Assembly (NCBI RefSeq): GCF_014198245.1 | Contig: NZ_JACIHE010000009.1 | Coordinates: 124,001-188,000, forward strand | Reading direction: 5' to 3' | DNA: 64,000 nt | Source: Bradyrhizobium sp. cir1 | Lineage (GTDB): Bacteria; Pseudomonadota; Alphaproteobacteria; Rhizobiales; Xanthobacteraceae | In this document: positions 1-8,545 of the stretch, piece by piece | Numbering within the stretch: the first letter of the stretch is position 1 | How the letters are laid out: every line of letters starts with the position of its first letter | The notes under the pieces: model-generated | The model's input: the letters and a program-made list of their open reading frames with translations, nothing else | Databases searched by the model: none | Told to the model about the DNA's origin: nothing | Translations under genes and position numbers: made by a program

Positions 1-302
1 TCCCGGGGCCGAGCATCACCATCGACGGCGTCGAGATGAAGTTCCGCTACGGCGACTATTTCCGCGCCGATCCCTCGACCGGCTACGAGACGCTGATCTA
101 CGACTGCATGATCGGCGACAACATCCTGTTCCAGCGCGCCGACGGCATCGAGGCCGGCTGGCAGGCGGTGCAGCCGTTCCTGGACGCCTGGAAGCAGGCC
201 GGCACCAACGGCATCGAGACCTATGAAGCCGGCAGCGACGGCCCCGCTTGCGCCGACGAGTTGCTCCGGCGCGACGGGCGAAGCTGGCGGAAATTTTCGT
301 GA
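1..302 (+). CDS. zwf: Glucose-6-phosphate dehydrogenase, C-terminal fragment
   Basis: The 5' end is cut by the window edge; about 99 C-terminal codons remain, in the frame starting at base 3. G6PD oxidises glucose-6-phosphate to 6-phosphogluconolactone with NAD(P)+ in the cytoplasm. The visible tail has family features: FRYGDYF, then GYETLIYDCMIGD, then LFQRADGIEAGW, and a GP-x-x-ADELL motif close to the C-terminus. The stop TGA overlaps the ATG of the next gene (TGATG), so it is translationally coupled to pgl, which handles the next step of the pathway. The identification rests on these motifs together with the pgl-gntK context. Confidence 0.9.
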   Translation, partial: PGPSITIDGVEMKFRYGDYFRADPSTGYETLIYDCMIGDNILFQRADGIEAGWQAVQPFLDAWKQAGTNGIETYEAGSDGPACADELLRRDGRSWRKFS

Positions 303-1048
303 TGGCGGCCGGACAACCGAAGCTGATCGTCGCGGCCGATGCCGAGGCGCTGGCGCAGGCCGCGGCCGAACGAGTGATGGCGCGGATCGGCGCCAATCCC
401 GGGCGTATCGCGATCTGCCTCACCGGCGGGTCGGGCCCGAAGAAGCTCTATCAATTGCTTGGCAGCGACGCCTGGCGCGGCAGGATCCCATGGGAGCGCG
501 TGCACTGGTTCATCGGCGACGAGCGGTTCGTGCCCGAAAGCGATCCTCTCAACAACATGGCGGTCGCGCGGGCGACATTTCTCGATCGCAATGCGCTCCC
601 CGGCCATATCCACCCGATGCCGACCACGGCCGAAAATCCCGATGCCGGTGCGGGAGCCTATGCGCACGAGCTGCAGGCCTTCTACGGCGCAGACCGGCTC
701 GATCCGGCGCGGCCGCTGTTCGACGTGGTACTGATGGGCGCTGGCCCGGACGGCCACACCGCATCGCTGTTTCCCGGCTATCCCGAGATCGAGGAGACCC
801 GGCGCTGGGTCATTGGCGTCCCCAAGGCCAATGTCGCGCCGTTCGTGCCGCGGGTCTCGCTCACGCTGCCTGCGCTGGCCTCCTGCCGCGAAATGCTGTT
901 CGAGATTGCCGGGCACGACAAGCAGCCGATCTTGACGCGCCTGCTCAATGGCGAGAATCTGCCGGCCTTACGCGCGCGCTCGAATGGTGAGACCGTCTGG
1001 CTGGTCGATAGGGCCGCGCTTCCGGAGGAAATTCGTGGGCCGCGTTGA
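302..1048 (+). CDS. pgl: 6-phosphogluconolactonase
   Basis: Hydrolyses 6-phosphogluconolactone to 6-phosphogluconate in the oxidative pentose phosphate and Entner-Doudoroff entry. The 248-residue protein has the family's glucosamine-6-P isomerase-like motifs: LTGGSGPKKLY near residue 40, GDERFVP near 72, MGAGPDGHTASLFPG near 145 and a late SLTLPAL. I chose the ATG at 302 because it overlaps the zwf stop; an upstream in-frame start at 248 would add residues encoded inside zwf with no family similarity. The end overlaps the gntK start. Length is normal for the short (DevB-type) lactonases. Confidence 0.95.
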   Translation: MAAGQPKLIVAADAEALAQAAAERVMARIGANPGRIAICLTGGSGPKKLYQLLGSDAWRGRIPWERVHWFIGDERFVPESDPLNNMAVARATFLDRNALPGHIHPMPTTAENPDAGAGAYAHELQAFYGADRLDPARPLFDVVLMGAGPDGHTASLFPGYPEIEETRRWVIGVPKANVAPFVPRVSLTLPALASCREMLFEIAGHDKQPILTRLLNGENLPALRARSNGETVWLVDRAALPEEIRGPR

Positions 1049-1577
1049 AGCACCTTGTGCGTTGATCGTGATGGGCGTGTCGGGTTCGGGCAAGAGCACG
1101 GTTGCAGGCGCACTCGGCGAGCGGCTCGGCTGGCGCTTCGAGGACGGCGACAGCTTCCATCCCGCCAGCAATGTCGAGAAGATGCGGGCCGGCCATCCGC
1201 TCACCGACGAGGACCGCTGGCCCTGGCTCAACGCCATCGCCGACGAGATCGAGCGGGTGTGCGGACGCGGCGAGCATATCATCATCGCCTGCTCGGCGCT
1301 GAAGCACACTTATCGTGACGTGCTGCTGCGCGGACGCAGTGACGTCCGCTTCGTGTTCCTGAAGGGTACGAAAGAGCTGATCGCCGAGCGGCTGGCGCAA
1401 CGCAAGGGCCATTTCATGCCGCCCGGGCTGCTGACGAGCCAATTCGACACGCTGGAGCCGCCCGAGGCGGGCGAGCATGTTATCACCGTCTCGATCGACG
1501 AGACCGTCGAGGCGATCGTGGACGGCATCGTACGACAATTGAAACTGGGCGGCGCAATACCCAAGGTTCTGCCATGA
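1035..1577 (+). CDS. gntK: Gluconokinase
   Basis: Phosphorylates gluconate to 6-phosphogluconate with ATP, feeding the same intermediate that Pgl makes. The 180-residue P-loop kinase has Walker A GVSGSGKST close to the N-terminus, then EDGDSFHP, a conserved KMRAGHPLTDEDRWPWL block and the CSALKHTYRDVLR segment typical of the GntK/IdnK family. The GTG start at 1035 is preceded by GGAGGA at 1024-1029 and lies inside the last codons of pgl; the longer frame from 948 only adds pgl-overlapping sequence. The stop overlaps the next ATG (ATGA), so zwf-pgl-gntK-HAD form one unit. Confidence 0.93.
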   Translation: MGRVEAPCALIVMGVSGSGKSTVAGALGERLGWRFEDGDSFHPASNVEKMRAGHPLTDEDRWPWLNAIADEIERVCGRGEHIIIACSALKHTYRDVLLRGRSDVRFVFLKGTKELIAERLAQRKGHFMPPGLLTSQFDTLEPPEAGEHVITVSIDETVEAIVDGIVRQLKLGGAIPKVLP

Positions 1578-2386
1578 TCCCCATCTCACTCGTGGTCTCC
1601 GACGTCGACGGCACGCTGCTGACCAAGGACAAGACGCTGACCGACGGGGCACGGAACGCAGTACAGCGGCTGCACAAGGCCGGCATCGGCTTCACCATCA
1701 CCTCCAGCCGCCCTGCGATCGGCATGCGTTTCCTGATCGAGCCGCTGGCGCTGTGGCTGCCGGTGGGCCCGTTCAACGGTTCCTCGATCGTCGATCCCGA
1801 GATGCGGCCGGTCGAGCAGCATCTGATTCCGCCGGGCGCCGCCGAGCGGTCCCTGCAGATCCTCCGCGACTACGGCGCCGACATCTGGCTGTTCACCACC
1901 GACCAATGGTTGATCGACAATCCCAGCGGTAAATACGTCGCGCACGAGCGGCACACGATCCGCTCCGACCCCGCCATCGTGACGGACTTTTCGCCCTACC
2001 TCGCAAGCGCCTGCAAGATCGTCGGCGCCAGCGCCGATGCGGCCGGGCTCGCAGCTTGCGAGAAGGCGATGCAGGAGGCGCTCGGCAGCGAGGCCACCGC
2101 GGTGCGCTCGCAGACCTACTATCTCGACATCACGCCGCCTGGCTTCAACAAGGGCACGTTCGTCGAGGCCATGGCCAGGCGCCTCGACATCTCGACCGAC
2201 GCCGTCGCCACCATCGGCGACATGCAGAACGACCTCGCAATGTTCCGCGTCAGCGGCACCTCGATCGCCATGGGCAACGCCGCCGACAACGTCAAGGACG
2301 AGGCGACCCACGTCACCGCGAGCAATGAGCAGGACGGTTTTGCCGAGGCGATGGAGATGATTTTGACGCGGAATGGGGTTGGCTGA
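1574..2386 (+). CDS. Cof-type HAD-IIB family sugar-phosphatase-like hydrolase
   Basis: A 270-residue haloacid dehalogenase-superfamily protein with motif I SDVDGTLL at the N-terminus (nucleophile Asp and acid/base Asp), motif II SSRP, and motif IV GDMQNDLAMF. The NKGTFVEAMA segment supplies the motif III lysine. The C2B-type cap between motifs II and III places it with Cof/YbiV sugar phosphatases. Starting at ATGA overlap with gntK, it ends the zwf-pgl-gntK operon, so its substrate is plausibly a phosphorylated sugar or sugar acid; that is inference. The exact substrate cannot be read from sequence. Confidence 0.85.
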   Translation: MIPISLVVSDVDGTLLTKDKTLTDGARNAVQRLHKAGIGFTITSSRPAIGMRFLIEPLALWLPVGPFNGSSIVDPEMRPVEQHLIPPGAAERSLQILRDYGADIWLFTTDQWLIDNPSGKYVAHERHTIRSDPAIVTDFSPYLASACKIVGASADAAGLAACEKAMQEALGSEATAVRSQTYYLDITPPGFNKGTFVEAMARRLDISTDAVATIGDMQNDLAMFRVSGTSIAMGNAADNVKDEATHVTASNEQDGFAEAMEMILTRNGVG

Positions 2387-2425
2387 GGTTTGATAGCCTA
2401 AGCACTGGAAGAGCGAGCCTGCGGC

Positions 2426-2537
2426 CATCCTTCGAGACGCCCGCCTGCGGCGGGCCCTCAGGATGAGGTCTCGTTTCGCGGCGAAATATCAGACCCTCAT
2501 GGTGAGGAGCCCGCCAAAGCGGGCGTCTCGAACCATG
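2426..2537. repeat. Intergenic palindromic repeat, family 1 (copy A)
   Basis: Imperfect inverted repeat between the convergent HAD and GH15 genes. The left arm reads CATCCTTCGAGACGCCCGCC then GGCCCTCAGGATGAGG; the right arm carries CCTCATGGTGAGG and GGCGGGCGTCTCGAACCATG. A second copy with the same arms lies at 43934-44065. It could act as a bidirectional terminator for the two converging transcripts. Confidence 0.85.
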
Positions 2538-2591
2538 CAGGCCGTGTCCGTCCGGCAGCCGCTCTAAAGTACCCGCAGGGCTGGCCCATCA

Positions 2592-4388
2592 CTACTGCGA
2601 CCGCTGCATCGCCGGCTTCTCGCTGCGCTGCCTTGCCGCCGACAAATTATGTGCGGTGTTGATCAGCGCGATGTGGGTCAGCGCCTGTGGGAAATTGCCG
2701 GTCTGGCGGCGGGCCACGGAGTCGTATTCTTCGGCGAGTAGCCCGACGTCGTTCGCAACGCCGATCACGCGGTCGAACAATTCCTGCGCCTTGTCGAGAT
2801 TGCCCGACAGCACATAGGCATCGGCCAGCCACAGGCTGCAGGCGAGGAACGCGCCTTCGAGCAGCGGCTGTCCCGCAGGCAGCTCGCGCGGATCGTGCCG
2901 CAGCACGAAACCGTCGCGCATCAGGCATCTCTCGACGGCGGCGATGGTGCCGCAGATGCGCGGGTCCGACGCCGGCAGGAAGCCGACCCCCGGCAGCAGC
3001 AGCACGCTGGCATCGAGCAGCTTCGTGCCGTAGGACTCGACGAAGGCGTTCTCCTCCGCGTCAAAACCGTTGTTGCAGACGTCGCGATGAATGGCTTCGC
3101 GCAGGGTGCGCCAGTGCAAGAGCGGCGCCTTGAAGCCGAAGGTCTCGGCGCTCTTGATGCCGCGGTCGAAAGCGACCCAGCTCATCACTTTCGAGAAAAC
3201 GTAATGCTTGGCCTGCCCGCGGCGCTCCCAGATGCCGTGGTCGGGCCGGTCCCAGACCTCGGCGAGATGGTTGAGCACGTTGCATTCCAGCGCCCAGCTC
3301 TCCTCGTCGAGCTGCAGCTTGGCCATGCGCGACTGGTGGAAGGCGTCGATCAGTTCGCCGTAGACGTCGAGCTGGAGCTGCGCATGCGCGGCATTGCCGA
3401 CGCGCACCGGCTGCGCGCCCTCGTAACCGGCGAGCCAGGCCGCCTCCCATTCCAAGAGCCGCCGCTGACCCCAGATGCCGTACATGATCTGCATGTTCGA
3501 CGGCGAGCCGGCGGCGGCGCGCAGCAACCAATTATGCCAGGCCGAAGCTTCCTCGGTGTAGCCCGAGTTCATCAGCGCCAGCAGCGTGAAAGTGGCATCG
3601 CGCAGCCAGCAGAAGCGGTAATCCCAGTTCCTGCTGCCGCCGAGCTTTTCCGGCAAGGACGTGGTGGGCGCCGCGACGATGCCGCCGGTGGGGCCGAAGG
3701 TCAGCGCCTTCAGTGTGATCAGCGAGCGCATGATCAGATCGTGATAATCGCCGTCGCGGGTGCAAGGGCGGCACCAATCCTGCCAGAAATTCTCGGTCTC
3801 CCTAAGCGCGAGCTCAGTATCTATCGGTCCGGGAGGATCGAGATGCGAGGGACCGTAGGTCAGCACGAAGGGCATGGTCTCGCCTGCCCTCACCTCGAAG
3901 TCCGACACCGTGGTCAGATCCTCGCCGCGGGTCTTCGCCGGCGTGCGGAGCACCGTCATGTCCGGGCCGCAAATCGCGAGCAGGGAATGATCGATCCGTC
4001 GCACCCAGGGAATATCCACGCCGAAGCCGAAGCGGATGATGAGCTCCATCCGCATCTCGACCTTCCCGCTGACGCCGCGAACCAGACGCACGATGTCGGA
4101 CGCCTTGCCGCGCGGCGGCATGAAGTCGATCAGCGCCACGGTGCCGCTTTTGGTCTCAAACCGCGTTTCGAGGATGAGGGTATTGCCGAGATAGCGGCGC
4201 GACGTCGCGGTGACGTCCTCGCTTGGCGCGACCAGCCAGCGGCCGTTCCGGCGCGTGCCGAGGATCGCGGCAAAGCAGGCGTCAGAGTCGAAGGCCGGCC
4301 AGCACAGCCAGTCGATCGAGCCGTTGCGCCCGACCAGCGCCGCGGTCTCGCAGTCGCCGATCAGCGCATAGTCCTCGATCCTTTGCAT
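2592..4388 (-). CDS. GH15 family glucoamylase / trehalase-like enzyme
   Basis: A 598-residue cytoplasmic glycoside hydrolase family 15 protein (no signal peptide). The N-terminus MQRIEDYALIGDCETAALV and GSIDWLCWPAFDS is the standard beta-sandwich opening of bacterial GH15 proteins. The barrel has GSRNWDYRFCWLRDA, the putative general acid in GIWERRG and the general base in LLAEEYD followed by GNFPQALTH. Family members hydrolyse alpha-1,4 or alpha-1,6 glucosyl bonds or trehalose (the mycobacterial-type trehalase). The ATG at 4388 is preferred to the adjacent upstream TTG. It follows malQ by 33 bases on the same strand, so the two form a glucan-processing unit. Substrate is unresolved between glucan and trehalose. 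Confidence 0.9.
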   Translation of the reverse strand: MQRIEDYALIGDCETAALVGRNGSIDWLCWPAFDSDACFAAILGTRRNGRWLVAPSEDVTATSRRYLGNTLILETRFETKSGTVALIDFMPPRGKASDIVRLVRGVSGKVEMRMELIIRFGFGVDIPWVRRIDHSLLAICGPDMTVLRTPAKTRGEDLTTVSDFEVRAGETMPFVLTYGPSHLDPPGPIDTELALRETENFWQDWCRPCTRDGDYHDLIMRSLITLKALTFGPTGGIVAAPTTSLPEKLGGSRNWDYRFCWLRDATFTLLALMNSGYTEEASAWHNWLLRAAAGSPSNMQIMYGIWGQRRLLEWEAAWLAGYEGAQPVRVGNAAHAQLQLDVYGELIDAFHQSRMAKLQLDEESWALECNVLNHLAEVWDRPDHGIWERRGQAKHYVFSKVMSWVAFDRGIKSAETFGFKAPLLHWRTLREAIHRDVCNNGFDAEENAFVESYGTKLLDASVLLLPGVGFLPASDPRICGTIAAVERCLMRDGFVLRHDPRELPAGQPLLEGAFLACSLWLADAYVLSGNLDKAQELFDRVIGVANDVGLLAEEYDSVARRQTGNFPQALTHIALINTAHNLSAARQRSEKPAMQRSQ

Positions 4389-4421
4389 CAATGTCGTACG
4401 AGCCTGGGAAGCCCCGGCGTT

Positions 4422-6383
4422 TCAACTCCCGCCGGTCAGCGAACGTTCCCGCGTCGCAGCCTTCAAAGCCGCGAGATCGACCTTGGAGGCGATCTTGTCG
4501 AGCGTAACAGGAAGGCGCTGGCGCCAGTTCGGATGCTCGTCGATCGTGCCGGGAATGTTGGGCTGGTCGATCACGCCGAGCAGGTCCTCCATGGACACCG
4601 CGAGCAGCCGCGAGGGCGTGCGCGACAAGAAGGCGAGCACCGAATAGAGGTCGTTGGCGACGATGCCGTTCTGGCGCAGGATCTGGTCGAGCATGCCGAG
4701 CGCATCCCAGCGCGCCTGGTCATCCTCGCCGGGGTCTAGCCCGAGCGAGCGCTTCATCTTGAGATCGCTGAAGGAGCGCCAGCCCGCATAGGTGCACAAA
4801 TCATGCGTGTTCAGCGTCACCAGAGCGTTGGGCCGGTAATGGTCGACATTGCGGAAATGGCCGGCGTCGTCGCGCTCGAACATCATGACGAGGTAGGACC
4901 AGATGCCGAAATCCTGCATGGTCTCGCGAAAGCCTTCCGGCACGGTGCCGAGGTCCTCGCCGATCACGATGCATTTGTGGGACGCGCTCTCGCGCACCAC
5001 CGCGGCGAGCAGCGCCTCGAACGGCATCTGCACATAGGCGCCGTTGTCGGGCTTGAAGCCGCGCGGCACGAGGTAAAGCCGCTTCAACCCGAGCACGTGG
5101 TCGAGCCTGATGGCGCCGGCGTGGCGCATCGACGCCGCCAGCATGTCGGCGAACGGCACGAAGGACTGCGCCTCGAGGCCGCCGGCATTGAAGCCGGCGA
5201 GGCCCCAGTCCTGGCCGACGGTGTTGAGCACGTCGGGCGGCGCGCCGACGGCGAGGTGGCGGGAAATCGCGGTCTGCTCGTTCCAGGCATCGAAGCCGTT
5301 CGACTGCACGCCGACGGCGACGTCGAGATAGAGCCCGACGCGCATGCCGAGCTGGCCGGCCAGCTCCTTGGCGGCATGCAATTGGCTGTCGGCCGTCCAC
5401 TGCACGAATTCGACGAACTCGACCTCGCGCCGGTCAGGCCCGTTGCGCAGCTCGGCGCATTTGGCTGCGTCCGGCTGTTGCCATTCGGACGGCCATTCCC
5501 ACCACGGCCGGTTGAAGCGATGCCGCAGCACCTCGAAACAGGCAAAGCGGGACAACAGCGGCGCGCGGGCGGCGCGGAAGGCGTCAAACTCCTTGCGGCG
5601 CGCCGCGCTCGCGCTCCTCACGAAGCTGTTGAAGGCAGCGCGCAAGGCCAGCCATTTCAGCGCCGCCATGTCGGCATAGGGCACGCGGTCGCCTTCGCGC
5701 AGCCGCGCGGCGGTTGCGGCCGCATCGGGGACGAGATCGGCGGAATATTCCGGGATCGCCTCAACGTCGATATAGAGCGGATTGAGAAACAGCCGGCTGT
5801 TCGGCGAATAGGGGCTGCAATCGGCCGGCTGGTCGTCGAACAAGACGTGCAGCGGATTGAGGCCGACTCCGTCGGCGCCGAGTTGCTTAGCGAGCCGGAC
5901 GAGACCGGCGAGGTCGGTGAAATCGCCGATGCCCCAATTGCGGTTCGAGCGGACGCTGTAGAGCTGCACGGCGAGCAGCCAGCCGCGGTCGAAATCACCG
6001 CCGAAGGCGCGCTCGGGCGCCACGATCATCGGCACCTCTTCGCTCACGCCCCCGGCATCCGTCAGCGTCAGGCGGTGATAGCCGAGCGGCAGGCCGTCGG
6101 GCCAGGCAATGACCGGCTCGCTCGTCTCGCCTTGCGCGATCACATTGCCGTTGCCGGAGATTTTCCATTGCAGCGGCGGCGTCCCGGTTGCCGCCAGTTC
6201 GGTGCGCGGATGCCCCAGGGCGCGGACCACGACCGGCCCGCCGACGAAGCGGTAGACCCGCTTCTCCGGCAGGGCATCGAGGATGGATTTGAGCGCCTCC
6301 GGCGCGGTGACCCGCAGCTTGCCGAGGGCGTCGATGAATTCGGATTGAACGCCCTTGATCCGGGCTTGAGCTAAAAGATCCAT
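4422..6383 (-). CDS. malQ: 4-alpha-glucanotransferase (amylomaltase), GH77
   Basis: Transfers maltosyl and longer alpha-1,4 segments between maltodextrins. The 653-residue protein has an N-terminal extension of about 140 residues (beta-rich, common in proteobacterial MalQ), then LLAVQLYSVRSNRNWGIGDF, the CSPYSPNSRLFLNPLYI substrate loop, the nucleophile in IRLDHVLGL, acid/base in VIGEDLGTVP and the third carboxylate in TLNTHDLCTYAGW. All three catalytic residues are therefore present. It is divergent from the glgE-treS operon, with a 204-base shared control region. A GGAAC-N18-GTT sequence upstream suggests general-stress control. Confidence 0.95.
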   Translation of the reverse strand: MDLLAQARIKGVQSEFIDALGKLRVTAPEALKSILDALPEKRVYRFVGGPVVVRALGHPRTELAATGTPPLQWKISGNGNVIAQGETSEPVIAWPDGLPLGYHRLTLTDAGGVSEEVPMIVAPERAFGGDFDRGWLLAVQLYSVRSNRNWGIGDFTDLAGLVRLAKQLGADGVGLNPLHVLFDDQPADCSPYSPNSRLFLNPLYIDVEAIPEYSADLVPDAAATAARLREGDRVPYADMAALKWLALRAAFNSFVRSASAARRKEFDAFRAARAPLLSRFACFEVLRHRFNRPWWEWPSEWQQPDAAKCAELRNGPDRREVEFVEFVQWTADSQLHAAKELAGQLGMRVGLYLDVAVGVQSNGFDAWNEQTAISRHLAVGAPPDVLNTVGQDWGLAGFNAGGLEAQSFVPFADMLAASMRHAGAIRLDHVLGLKRLYLVPRGFKPDNGAYVQMPFEALLAAVVRESASHKCIVIGEDLGTVPEGFRETMQDFGIWSYLVMMFERDDAGHFRNVDHYRPNALVTLNTHDLCTYAGWRSFSDLKMKRSLGLDPGEDDQARWDALGMLDQILRQNGIVANDLYSVLAFLSRTPSRLLAVSMEDLLGVIDQPNIPGTIDEHPNWRQRLPVTLDKIASKVDLAALKAATRERSLTGGS

Positions 6384-6461
6384 TCGGCACGCAGCTTGCA
6401 GGCCATGGTTTGGCCGGGGGCATCGATTTTAACGAGGTCGCGGAAGAGGTTAGTCAGGGGT

Positions 6462-6487
6462 AACTCGCAAACTGCGCTTGCCGTTCC
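6462..6487 (-). promoter_or_regulatory. Candidate EcfG-type promoter for malQ-GH15
   Basis: On the minus strand GGAAC (6487-6483) is followed after 18 bases by GTT (6464-6462). The alphaproteobacterial general-stress sigma consensus is GGAAC-N18/19-TT, so spacing fits. It would start transcription about 70 bases before the malQ ATG. The GGAAC is also part of a palindrome at 6483-6496, so the match may be incidental. Confidence 0.4.
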
Positions 6488-6555
6488 CCAGGGAACCAAT
6501 GACACACAAGCGGCTTTCTATAATGGTACCAAGCGTAGGTTCCCGACAAGGGAAA
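6483..6555 (+). promoter_or_regulatory. Control region of the glgE-treS-glgBX-treZY operon: TATAAT with two GTTCCC inverted repeats
   Basis: A perfect TATAAT sits at 6519-6524, striking in this GC-rich DNA and without a clear TTGACA at the right distance. It is bracketed by GTTCCC-CA-GGGAAC (6483-6496, perfect) and GTTCCC-N5-GGGAAA (6539-6555). The two inverted repeats look like operator copies around a promoter. Transcription from here would begin around 6531 and supports a GTG start at 6588 for the first gene. The regulator is unknown. Confidence 0.5.
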
Positions 6556-6587
6556 CGGGCTCCTGCTTTCTTGTCAATGGCATCACC

Positions 6588-8534
6588 GTGAACAAGACAA
6601 TTCAAACTGTCGAAAGTGCCGCAGCCGGCAGCGCTTTCCTCATCGAAGACGTCTATCCCCTGATCGACGGCGGCCGCTTCGCCGTGAAGCGGATCGCGGG
6701 TGAACCTATCGAGGTCTGGGCCGACATCTATCGCGACGGCGACGCCGTGATCGCCGCCGCGCTGATCTGGCGCCGCGAACAGGACCGCGAATGGCGGAGC
6801 GAGCCGATGACCCCTCACGGCAATGACCGCTGGTGCGGCGCGTTCACACCCATTGAGCCCGGCCAATATGTCTACGCGATCGAAGCCTGGACCGACGAGT
6901 TCGCCACCTGGTCGCACGCCGTCGCGCGCAAGCAGCGGAGCGGGGCCGATGTCAGCCTCGATGCGATCGAGGGCGCCGGGCTCCTGACCAAGGCGCATGG
7001 CGCGCGGCAGGACGCCGCAGCGGTCATCATCAAGCGATGCGAGGATTACCTCGAGACCGGCGACGTTACGCCGCTGCTGGCAACCGAGCTCGGCAAAGCC
7101 ATGGCCGAGAGCCAGTCGCGGCCCGACCTGACGCGCTCGCCGCTCTTCCCGCTGATCGTCGACCGCAACAAGGCGCGCTTCGGCGCCTGGTACCAGATGA
7201 TGCCGCGCAGCCAGAGCGAGGTCCCCGGCCAGCACGGCACGCTCCGCGACTGCATTGCACGCGTGCCCGACATCGCCGCGATGGGCTTTGACGTGCTCTA
7301 CTTCACGCCGATCCACCCGATTGGCCACACAAGCCGCAAGGGCCGCAACGACGCGCCGGTGGCGAGCGAGGGCGATCCCGGCTCGCCCTATGCGATCGGC
7401 GCCGCCGAGGGCGGGCACGATGCGCTGCATCCCGAGCTTGGCACGATCGAGGACTTTCGCGCGCTGGTCGCCACATGTCTCGAGTACGGGCTCGAGCTTG
7501 CGCTGGACTTCGCCGTGCAGTGCTCGCCGGACCATCCCTGGCTGACGCAGCATCCGGAATGGTTCAAGTGGCGGCCGGACCGCTCAGTGCGGACGGCGGA
7601 TGGGCCCTATTCGGACATCGTCATCCCCGATTTCGGCTGCGTCGATCGCGCCGGGTTGTGGAATGCGTTTCGCGACGCCCTGCTGTTCTGGATCGACCAT
7701 GGCGTCACCATCTTCGCCATCGACAATCATGACACCGCGCCGCTTCCGTTCTGGGAGTGGCTGATCGGCGACATCCGCCGCCGGCATCCCGAGGTGATCC
7801 TGTTCTCCAAGACGTTTGCACGGCCGAAGCCGATGAAGGGCCTCGCCAAGCTCGGCTTCGCGCAGTCCTTCAGCTATTTCCCCTGGCGCACTTTGAGGTG
7901 GGAGCTGGAACAGTATCTCGGCGAGCTGACCCGTTATCCCGAGCGGGACTTCTACCGGGCGAACCTGTTCGTCAACACCGCCGACCTCTTGCCCTATCAT
8001 CTCCAGAGCGGCGAGCCCTGGATGTTCAAATCGCGGCTCGCGCTGGCCGCGACGCTGTCGGGCAATTACGGGATCTTTGGCGGGTTCGAGCTGCTGGAGC
8101 ACGAGGCGGTTCCCGGCCGCGAGGAATATCTCGATTCCGAGAAGTACCAGGTCAAGACGCGCGACTGGAACAGGCCCGGCAACATCAAGCCCTGGATTGC
8201 CGCGCTCAACCGCATTCGCAACGACAACGCGGCGCTGCAGCAGACCGCGGCCTTGCGCTTCCTCGGCATCGAGGATGGCGAGACGATCGCCTTTGCCAAG
8301 GAGGCGGATGATCCCGCAAACACCGTCGTCGTCGTGATTGCGCTCTCGCGCCATGCGCGCGAATTCTGGCTGCCGCTCGGCGACCTCACCGTTGACGCCG
8401 ATGGACAGCGACACCATGTGACGGCACTCGAAAACCTTCTCACCGGCGAGCAGTCCCGCATCGAATGGGGCGGGATCAGGTTGCGTATCGATCCCGACCG
8501 CGATCCGGCGCTCTTGTTCCGCTGCCTGGCGTAA
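6588..8534 (+). CDS. GlgE-like maltosyltransferase homologue (GH13_3) with substituted active site
   Basis: True GlgE (EC 2.4.99.16) extends glucan from maltose-1-phosphate. This 648-residue protein keeps the GlgE backbone: DVLYFTPIHPIG, GDPGSPYAIGA, ALDFAVQCSPDHPWL, FWEWLIGDIR, GLAKLGFAQSFSYFPWR, then EEYLDSEKYQVK. The active site differs. The usual RVDNP is AIDNH (Asp379 kept, Arg replaced by Ala377). The usual EAF acid/base motif is KTF, with Lys408 in place of Glu. The NPPKKYQDIYP phosphate loop is shortened to DGPYSDIVIP near residue 335. So it may be inactive on maltose-1-phosphate or have a changed role. GTG at 6588 was chosen because upstream codons lie in the control region and lack family similarity. 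The usual partners treS-kinase and glgB follow, 11 bases on. Confidence 0.85.
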   Translation: MNKTIQTVESAAAGSAFLIEDVYPLIDGGRFAVKRIAGEPIEVWADIYRDGDAVIAAALIWRREQDREWRSEPMTPHGNDRWCGAFTPIEPGQYVYAIEAWTDEFATWSHAVARKQRSGADVSLDAIEGAGLLTKAHGARQDAAAVIIKRCEDYLETGDVTPLLATELGKAMAESQSRPDLTRSPLFPLIVDRNKARFGAWYQMMPRSQSEVPGQHGTLRDCIARVPDIAAMGFDVLYFTPIHPIGHTSRKGRNDAPVASEGDPGSPYAIGAAEGGHDALHPELGTIEDFRALVATCLEYGLELALDFAVQCSPDHPWLTQHPEWFKWRPDRSVRTADGPYSDIVIPDFGCVDRAGLWNAFRDALLFWIDHGVTIFAIDNHDTAPLPFWEWLIGDIRRRHPEVILFSKTFARPKPMKGLAKLGFAQSFSYFPWRTLRWELEQYLGELTRYPERDFYRANLFVNTADLLPYHLQSGEPWMFKSRLALAATLSGNYGIFGGFELLEHEAVPGREEYLDSEKYQVKTRDWNRPGNIKPWIAALNRIRNDNAALQQTAALRFLGIEDGETIAFAKEADDPANTVVVVIALSRHAREFWLPLGDLTVDADGQRHHVTALENLLTGEQSRIEWGGIRLRIDPDRDPALLFRCLA

Positions 8535-8545
8535 GGGGGCACGCC

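Noticed and set aside
6396..6587. Longer N-terminus for the GlgE-like protein starting at 6396
   Set aside because: The 64 extra residues run through the malQ/glgE control region, including the TATAAT and the dyads, and have no similarity to the GlgE N-terminus. The GTG at 6588 gives the family start.
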